From contig JAKBCH010000013.1 in assembly GCA_021808055.1 (NCBI GenBank), forward strand, positions 1 to 36,983: a stretch of 36,983 bases of DNA, in the 5' to 3' direction. How positions within the stretch are numbered: the stretch's first letter is position 1; the number at the start of each line of letters is the position of its first letter. Shown piece by piece: positions 33,338 through 36,983 of the stretch. The position numbers and the translations under genes are program-made. This stretch comes from Pseudomonadota bacterium. Lineage in GTDB: Bacteria; Pseudomonadota; Alphaproteobacteria; Acetobacterales; Acetobacteraceae. Below the pieces are notes generated by a model, which saw only the letters and a program-made list of their open reading frames with translations, searched no databases and was not told where the DNA came from.

Positions 33338-34954
33338 ATGATTAAAGGTCTTTCCGCCTGCGTGCTGCTCAGCCTGCTCACCTTCTATCTCTGGCGGGTG
33401 CCGAATCAACCCCAGGCTGGGGATGTGACCATGCCGGCGGGCAAGTTCAACTCCCTGTCTTACGCGCCCTACCAGGCCTGGCAGACGCCGATGGACAAAT
33501 CCTTCCCCACCCCGGCGCAAATTGCCAGGGATATGGCGCTGATGAAAGGCCAGGCGAACGGCATCCGCACCTACTCCTCCGTCGAGGGTTCGCTGCCCGA
33601 AACAATGGCGCGCATCAAAGCGGGCACGGATATCGCGGGCCTGGCCAAACAGGCGGGACTGAAAGTCTGGCTGGGCATCTGGCTCAGCTCCAATCCGGCA
33701 GACAACGCCAAGGAAATGCAAGCTGGCATAGCCGAGGCCAATGCCTATCCCGGCACGGTCACGCGCGTGGTGGTGGGCAATGAGGTGCTGCTGCGGCGAG
33801 ACCTTTCTGTCGATGATCTGATCAAGGATATCGATTTTGTGCGCGGGCAGGTGAAGCAGCCCGTGGCCTATGCGGACGTGACTGATTTCTGGGCGCAGTT
33901 CCCGCAGGTGGCCCCGCATGTGGATGTCGTGATGATCCATTTCCTCCCCTATTGGGAGAATACACCACTTTCAGTGGATGGGGCGCTGGCGGAAATCGGC
34001 TCCACCACTGAGAAGTTCAAGAAGATGTTCCCCGGCAAGCAAATCTCCATCGGCGAAACGGGCTGGCCCAGCCGTGGCCGCTGGCGTGGCCCGGCAGCAC
34101 CTTCCCGCGTGAACGAGGCGGTGTTTCTCCGGCGCTTTGTTACCTTGGCTGACAAAGAAGGGGTGGATTACAACCTCATCGAAGCCTTCGACCAGAATTG
34201 GAAATATGAGGATGAGGGCGTGGCCGGAGCGAATTGGGGCATCTGGAACGCCAACCGGGTGCAGAAATTTCCGTTGAACGGCCCGGTGGTCGAGCATCCC
34301 TCCTGGCCCTGGTATGCGGGGCTGGGCGCGTTGGCCGGGTGCCTGCTGTTTGCCGCCACCGGCTTGCGCAACCTGCGCCTGGCTGTGCCCGCCTTCGCGC
34401 TGGGCAGCGGCTTCGCGCTGGCCTGCATGGGCACGCTGCCGATGCTTTACGACAACTGGCTGCGGCTGGATGCGCTGGTGAACCTGCCCTTGCAGGCGTT
34501 GCTGGCCCTCGCCGCCATCAGGCGCGCGGCGGCGTTTCTGGCCGGGCGTCCGCCCGCCTTCACCCGCACCGGGGCTGAATTTCTGGCCCGGCTGCGGCGC
34601 GGGCGGTTCTGGTTCGATTACGGCTCGCTCTGGTTTCTGTTCCTGGCCTCGGCGGCGGTGTTCCAGGCGCTGTTGGTGTTTGATGGCCGCTACCGCGACG
34701 CGCCCATGGCGGTGTTCATCGTGGCGGTGATGGCCTCCGTGCTGCGGCTATGGACCAAAGACCGCCCGGCCCTGGCCTGGGAGGAAGCACTCTCCGGCGT
34801 GGCGCTGGCGGGGCTGGCGTTGGCGGATCTGGTGATCGAAGGCCCGGAGAATCTGGACTTTATCGTGTGGAACGTGGCGGCACTCGTGCTGCCGGCACCG
34901 GTGCTGCTGGGGCTGTGGCAGCGGTTCAAGCGCCCACGCGCCTATAAATCGTAG
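33338..34954 (+). CDS. GH17 glucanase-like protein with multi-pass C-terminal membrane domain
   Basis: The 538-residue protein starts with a membrane anchor (about residues 5-19). A glycoside hydrolase family 17-like barrel follows (about 35-300), with the acid/base glutamate in VVVGNEVLLR (Glu149) and the nucleophile in SIGETGWPS (Glu240). The last 230 residues contain about seven hydrophobic helices. GH17 enzymes hydrolyse or rearrange beta-1,3-glucans; membrane-bound bacterial forms may remodel exported or cyclic glucans. No glucan synthase is adjacent. The ATG at 33338 is preferred to an upstream TTG. The end overlaps the convergent GFA gene by 13 bases. Family assignment is fairly sure; the substrate is inference. 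Confidence 0.84.
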   Translation: MIKGLSACVLLSLLTFYLWRVPNQPQAGDVTMPAGKFNSLSYAPYQAWQTPMDKSFPTPAQIARDMALMKGQANGIRTYSSVEGSLPETMARIKAGTDIAGLAKQAGLKVWLGIWLSSNPADNAKEMQAGIAEANAYPGTVTRVVVGNEVLLRRDLSVDDLIKDIDFVRGQVKQPVAYADVTDFWAQFPQVAPHVDVVMIHFLPYWENTPLSVDGALAEIGSTTEKFKKMFPGKQISIGETGWPSRGRWRGPAAPSRVNEAVFLRRFVTLADKEGVDYNLIEAFDQNWKYEDEGVAGANWGIWNANRVQKFPLNGPVVEHPSWPWYAGLGALAGCLLFAATGLRNLRLAVPAFALGSGFALACMGTLPMLYDNWLRLDALVNLPLQALLALAAIRRAAAFLAGRPPAFTRTGAEFLARLRRGRFWFDYGSLWFLFLASAAVFQALLVFDGRYRDAPMAVFIVAVMASVLRLWTKDRPALAWEEALSGVALAGLALADLVIEGPENLDFIVWNVAALVLPAPVLLGLWQRFKRPRAYKS

Positions 34955-35346
34955 GGCGGCGCTTTTTCATAACCCGGCAGCGCCTCATCCAGCGCCTGCC
35001 AGGAAACCCGCTCGCACACCCAACCCTGGGTGGTCGGGCGGATCGCCTCAGCGTCATCCAAAGACCCAAGTGTTACGCCAACGGAGCGGCCTTGCGTGTC
35101 GGTCATGTAAAGCGGCGTGCCGCAATCGGGGCAGAACCAGCGCATGGCACCGGGGGAGGAGGCAAACCCCTTCGCCGCCCCCCTGGTCACGGCAAACCGC
35201 GCGGGCAGCACCTGCACCCAAGGCAGGGCGGCGGCACCGCTCGCCTTGCGGCATTCCCGGCAGAAGCAAACATCCGCCACGTCTGCGGGTTCAAATTCCA
35301 GCCGGTAGGCAACACCGCCGCAAAGGCATCCGCCGGTAAGGTTCAT
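34942..35346 (-). CDS. GFA family (CENP-V/GFA domain) zinc protein
   Basis: The 134-residue protein has the zinc-binding cysteines of the glutathione-dependent formaldehyde-activating-like family: GGCLCGGVAY at the N-terminus, CFCRECRKASG in the middle and WFCPDCGTPLY after about 75 residues. Most members have no proven enzyme activity, and the formaldehyde role of the founding member has been questioned. The ATG at 35346 shares one base with the stop of the upstream regulator gene (TGATG), so translation is coupled and the frame upstream is ignored. Its place behind a PuuR-like regulator suggests shared control, but no chemical link is evident. Confidence 0.9.
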   Translation of the reverse strand: MNLTGGCLCGGVAYRLEFEPADVADVCFCRECRKASGAAALPWVQVLPARFAVTRGAAKGFASSPGAMRWFCPDCGTPLYMTDTQGRSVGVTLGSLDDAEAIRPTTQGWVCERVSWQALDEALPGYEKAPPYDL

Positions 35347-35897
35347 CAGAATGTCGGTGGCGAGTTGGCGCTGATCAGCACGCAAGGCTCGGCCCCCTGG
35401 TTGCGGAAGCGGTGGGGAATGTCCGAACGGAAATAATACGCATCGCCGGGGCTCAGCACGCGTTCCTGCGCCCCCACCGTAACCGTTAGGCTGCCCGCCA
35501 CCACAATGCCGCATTCCTCGCCCTCATGGCGCAGCATGGTGTCACCTGTGTCGGCGCCGGGCTGGTAAATCTCTTGGAGCATACCCAGCGCCTTGCCCTT
35601 GGCGCGGCGGCCCACCAGCCGCATGGAGATTTCAGGCAGATGCGCAATCTCGGTGAGCTCCCCGGCAGCAAAAAACACCTCGTCCGAGGGCGAAAAATCC
35701 AGTGTGAAAAAATCCGCCAGGGAAAGCGGCAGGCCCTCCAGTATTTTTTTAAGTGAGGAGATGGAGGGGCTGACCCGGTTCTGCTCGATCAGCGAAATGG
35801 CGCCATTGGTCACCCCCGCGCGGCGGGCCAATTCCCGCTGGGTCAGCCCAAAAATCTGCCGGACCAGCTTCAGCCTGGTTCCTATATCGTCGGACAT
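35346..35897 (-). CDS. puuR: PuuR-like transcriptional regulator (XRE helix-turn-helix plus cupin)
   Basis: The 183-residue protein has an N-terminal helix-turn-helix (about residues 5-60; TQRELARRAGVTNGAISLIEQNRVSPSISSLKKIL) and a C-terminal cupin sensor domain (about 105-180; GEECGIVVAGSLTV, LSPGDAYYFRSDIPHRFRN). This is the design of E. coli PuuR, the repressor of putrescine catabolism. The start MSDD aligns with PuuR; an ATG nine codons upstream (35924) is an alternative, and neither ribosome site is strong. It is divergent from a puuA-like gene, the same neighbourhood as in enterobacteria. Regulation by polyamines is inferred from these two facts. Confidence 0.82.
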   Translation of the reverse strand: MSDDIGTRLKLVRQIFGLTQRELARRAGVTNGAISLIEQNRVSPSISSLKKILEGLPLSLADFFTLDFSPSDEVFFAAGELTEIAHLPEISMRLVGRRAKGKALGMLQEIYQPGADTGDTMLRHEGEECGIVVAGSLTVTVGAQERVLSPGDAYYFRSDIPHRFRNQGAEPCVLISANSPPTF

Positions 35898-35938
35898 TTG
35901 CTCATCTTGTAAGGCCAGCGACATAACAACCCATCATG

Positions 35939-35956
35939 CGTTTAGGATATTCAACG
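35939..35956. promoter_or_regulatory. Candidate PuuR-type operator
   Basis: The imperfect palindrome pairs CGTT with AACG at its ends and AT with AT at its centre (12 of 18 positions are symmetric). The core AGGATATTC recurs in near-identical form (AGAATATTC, complement strand) at 36017-36026. Two similar AT-centred sites between a regulator and its divergent target suggest autoregulation. Confidence 0.4.
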
Positions 35957-36188
35957 ACATTCGCTCAAAATACTTTCATCCGCAATAAAAACTGCTGTCG
36001 TCAACAATCCTCTTGCGAATATTCTTGACGCGTCTCTGAAGATTGGGCGAGACTGCGCGGCTAACAAAAATTGAGGGTTTGCGTGCTGTGGTATCCCCGG
36101 CCGTATAAAAATAAGCGTTTTCAGAGTTTCGGTGGGTTTCGCGGATTGATGCTGTTCATCTGGCGTGCCCCGGGGTCATGGCCGCCCC

Positions 36189-36218
36189 CAGTTTGCCGTT
36201 GTACATATTGGCAAACTG
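36189..36218. promoter_or_regulatory. Perfect 9-bp inverted repeat in the puuA leader
   Basis: CAGTTTGCC (36189-36197) and GGCAAACTG (36210-36218) are separated by 12 bases. It lies 66 bases before the puuA start. No T tract follows, so it is more likely an operator or an RNA hairpin than a terminator. Confidence 0.5.
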
Positions 36219-36283
36219 CCAGATTCTGAAATTTTCCGCGCAAGCGCGCCGTCTGGTGCCGCGCTGTGAGCAATGGAGGTCAA

Positions 36284-36983
36284 ATGAACAGCAAGATCGA
36301 TTTGAAGGAATGGTTCGAGGAACATCGCATCACCGAGGTGGAATGCCTGGTGCCAGATATTACCGGCATTCCGCGTGGCAAAATCATGCCCGCCGAGAAA
36401 TTCCTGAAAGGCGGCGCACCGCGCCTGCCGGAAGCCATTTTTATCCAATCCGTCACCGGCGAATACCCGGATGACCCCACTGACAAGCTGACCGACCCCG
36501 CGATCATCGACATTAAGCTCATCCCAGATGCTTCCACTGTGCGCCTTGTCCCCTGGGCGCATGAGCCGACCGCGCAGATCATCCATGACTGCCACTATGC
36601 CAACGGCACGCCGGTGCCCATCGCGCCCCGGCAGGTGCTGCAACGTGTACTGAAACTTTATGAAGACAAAGGCTGGCAGCCGGTACTGGCACCGGAGCTG
36701 GAATTCTACCTTGTCGGCCGCAATACCGACCCTGACTATCCGCTCACGCCGCCGGTCGGCCGCTCCGGCAGGCAGGAAACCGGCCGCCAGGCTTATTCCA
36801 TCGACGCGGTGAACGAATTCGACCCGCTTTTCGAGGAAATGTATGATTTCTGCGACATGCAGGAGATGGATCTCGATACGCTGATCCATGAAGAAGGTGC
36901 GGCACAGGTGGAAATCAACCTGCTGCATGGTGATCCGCTGCACCGGGCGGACCAGGTGTTTCTGTTCAAGCGCACGGTGCGAG
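36284..36983 (+). CDS. puuA: Glutamine synthetase family protein, gamma-glutamylputrescine synthetase-like (partial)
   Basis: The first 233 codons are present and the gene continues beyond the right edge. The N-terminal beta-grasp domain is seen in ITEVECLVPDITGIPRGKIMP, followed by PDASTVRLVPWAHEPTAQII. The catalytic domain begins with RQVLQRVLKLYEDKGWQPVL and the ELEFYLV strand carrying metal-ligand glutamates, then IHEEGAAQVEINLLHGDP. These phrases match the GlnA-III/PuuA type, which joins glutamate to amines such as putrescine, rather than housekeeping GlnA. The ATG at 36284 has TGGAGGT six bases upstream. The divergent PuuR-like gene supports polyamine use. The specific amine remains inferred, and related enzymes act on other amines. 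Confidence 0.86.
   Translation, partial: MNSKIDLKEWFEEHRITEVECLVPDITGIPRGKIMPAEKFLKGGAPRLPEAIFIQSVTGEYPDDPTDKLTDPAIIDIKLIPDASTVRLVPWAHEPTAQIIHDCHYANGTPVPIAPRQVLQRVLKLYEDKGWQPVLAPELEFYLVGRNTDPDYPLTPPVGRSGRQETGRQAYSIDAVNEFDPLFEEMYDFCDMQEMDLDTLIHEEGAAQVEINLLHGDPLHRADQVFLFKRTVR

Larger units (their letters stand above)
35898..36283. other. Divergent control region between puuR-like and puuA-like genes
   Basis: This 386-base stretch holds no convincing gene. It contains an imperfect 18-bp palindrome at 35939-35956, an 8-bp palindrome GAATATTC at 36017-36024 within a similar AT-rich context, and a perfect 9-bp inverted repeat at 36189-36218. The length suggests a long puuA leader or two well-separated promoters. 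A short open frame starting at 36178 is out of frame with puuA and unlike any protein I know. Confidence 0.6.

Overview
The window looks like a chromosomal stretch of an alphaproteobacterium, most likely a member of the Acetobacteraceae or a close relative. This rests on the GC-rich composition and several typically alphaproteobacterial traits: a class I lysyl-tRNA synthetase, a pcm-like/tolC/popZ/valS gene string, a FemAB-like DUF482 protein, and an Ala/Ser-rich secreted protein of a kind I associate with acetic acid bacteria. The species cannot be named from the sequence alone. I see no prophage, insertion sequence, plasmid function or CRISPR array, so this is mostly core genome.

Layout, left to right. 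(1) 1-6205: typA (cut by the window edge), a secreted low-complexity protein, a lytic transglycosylase, class I lysK, and directly behind lysK a membrane protein matching the flippase half of MprF. (2) 6233-9500: a small cation-diffusion-type transporter, rpsO with its terminator and truB, all leftward, then a rightward stand-alone CpaE/TadZ-like ATPase. (3) 9586-14353: gyrB, then leftward trhO and a small lipoprotein gene, an aldo/keto reductase and tRNA-Cys with a clear promoter. (4) 14499-20822: a tight rightward run of pcm-like methyltransferase, tolC, popZ, valS, a GNAT acetyltransferase and a small four-helix membrane protein. (5) 20819-24758: two overlapping glutathione transferase genes and pepN, leftward. 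(6) 24812-27299: a DUF482 protein and an ammonium transporter, followed by a nested palindromic repeat and a bidirectional terminator. (7) 27503-32404: a complete branched-chain amino acid ABC transporter operon, livH-M-G-F-J, leftward. (8) 32697-36983: tRNA-Lys, a CoA-binding protein, a membrane-anchored GH17 glucanase-like protein, a GFA-family protein coupled to a PuuR-like regulator, and a divergent PuuA-like glutamine synthetase homologue cut by the right edge.

Several parts relate to nitrogen nutrition: AmtB takes up ammonium, the Liv system takes up branched-chain or related amino acids, and the PuuR/PuuA pair suggests polyamine catabolism. The most interesting leads are the lysK/MprF-flippase-like gene pair, an AmtB in which the first pore histidine is glutamate, the double hairpin element that contains the amtB stop codon, several uncharacterised inverted repeats in promoter regions, an orphan CpaE-like ATPase with an altered P-loop, and a pcm-like protein lacking the usual isoaspartyl motif. 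I did not find a clearly new multi-gene system.
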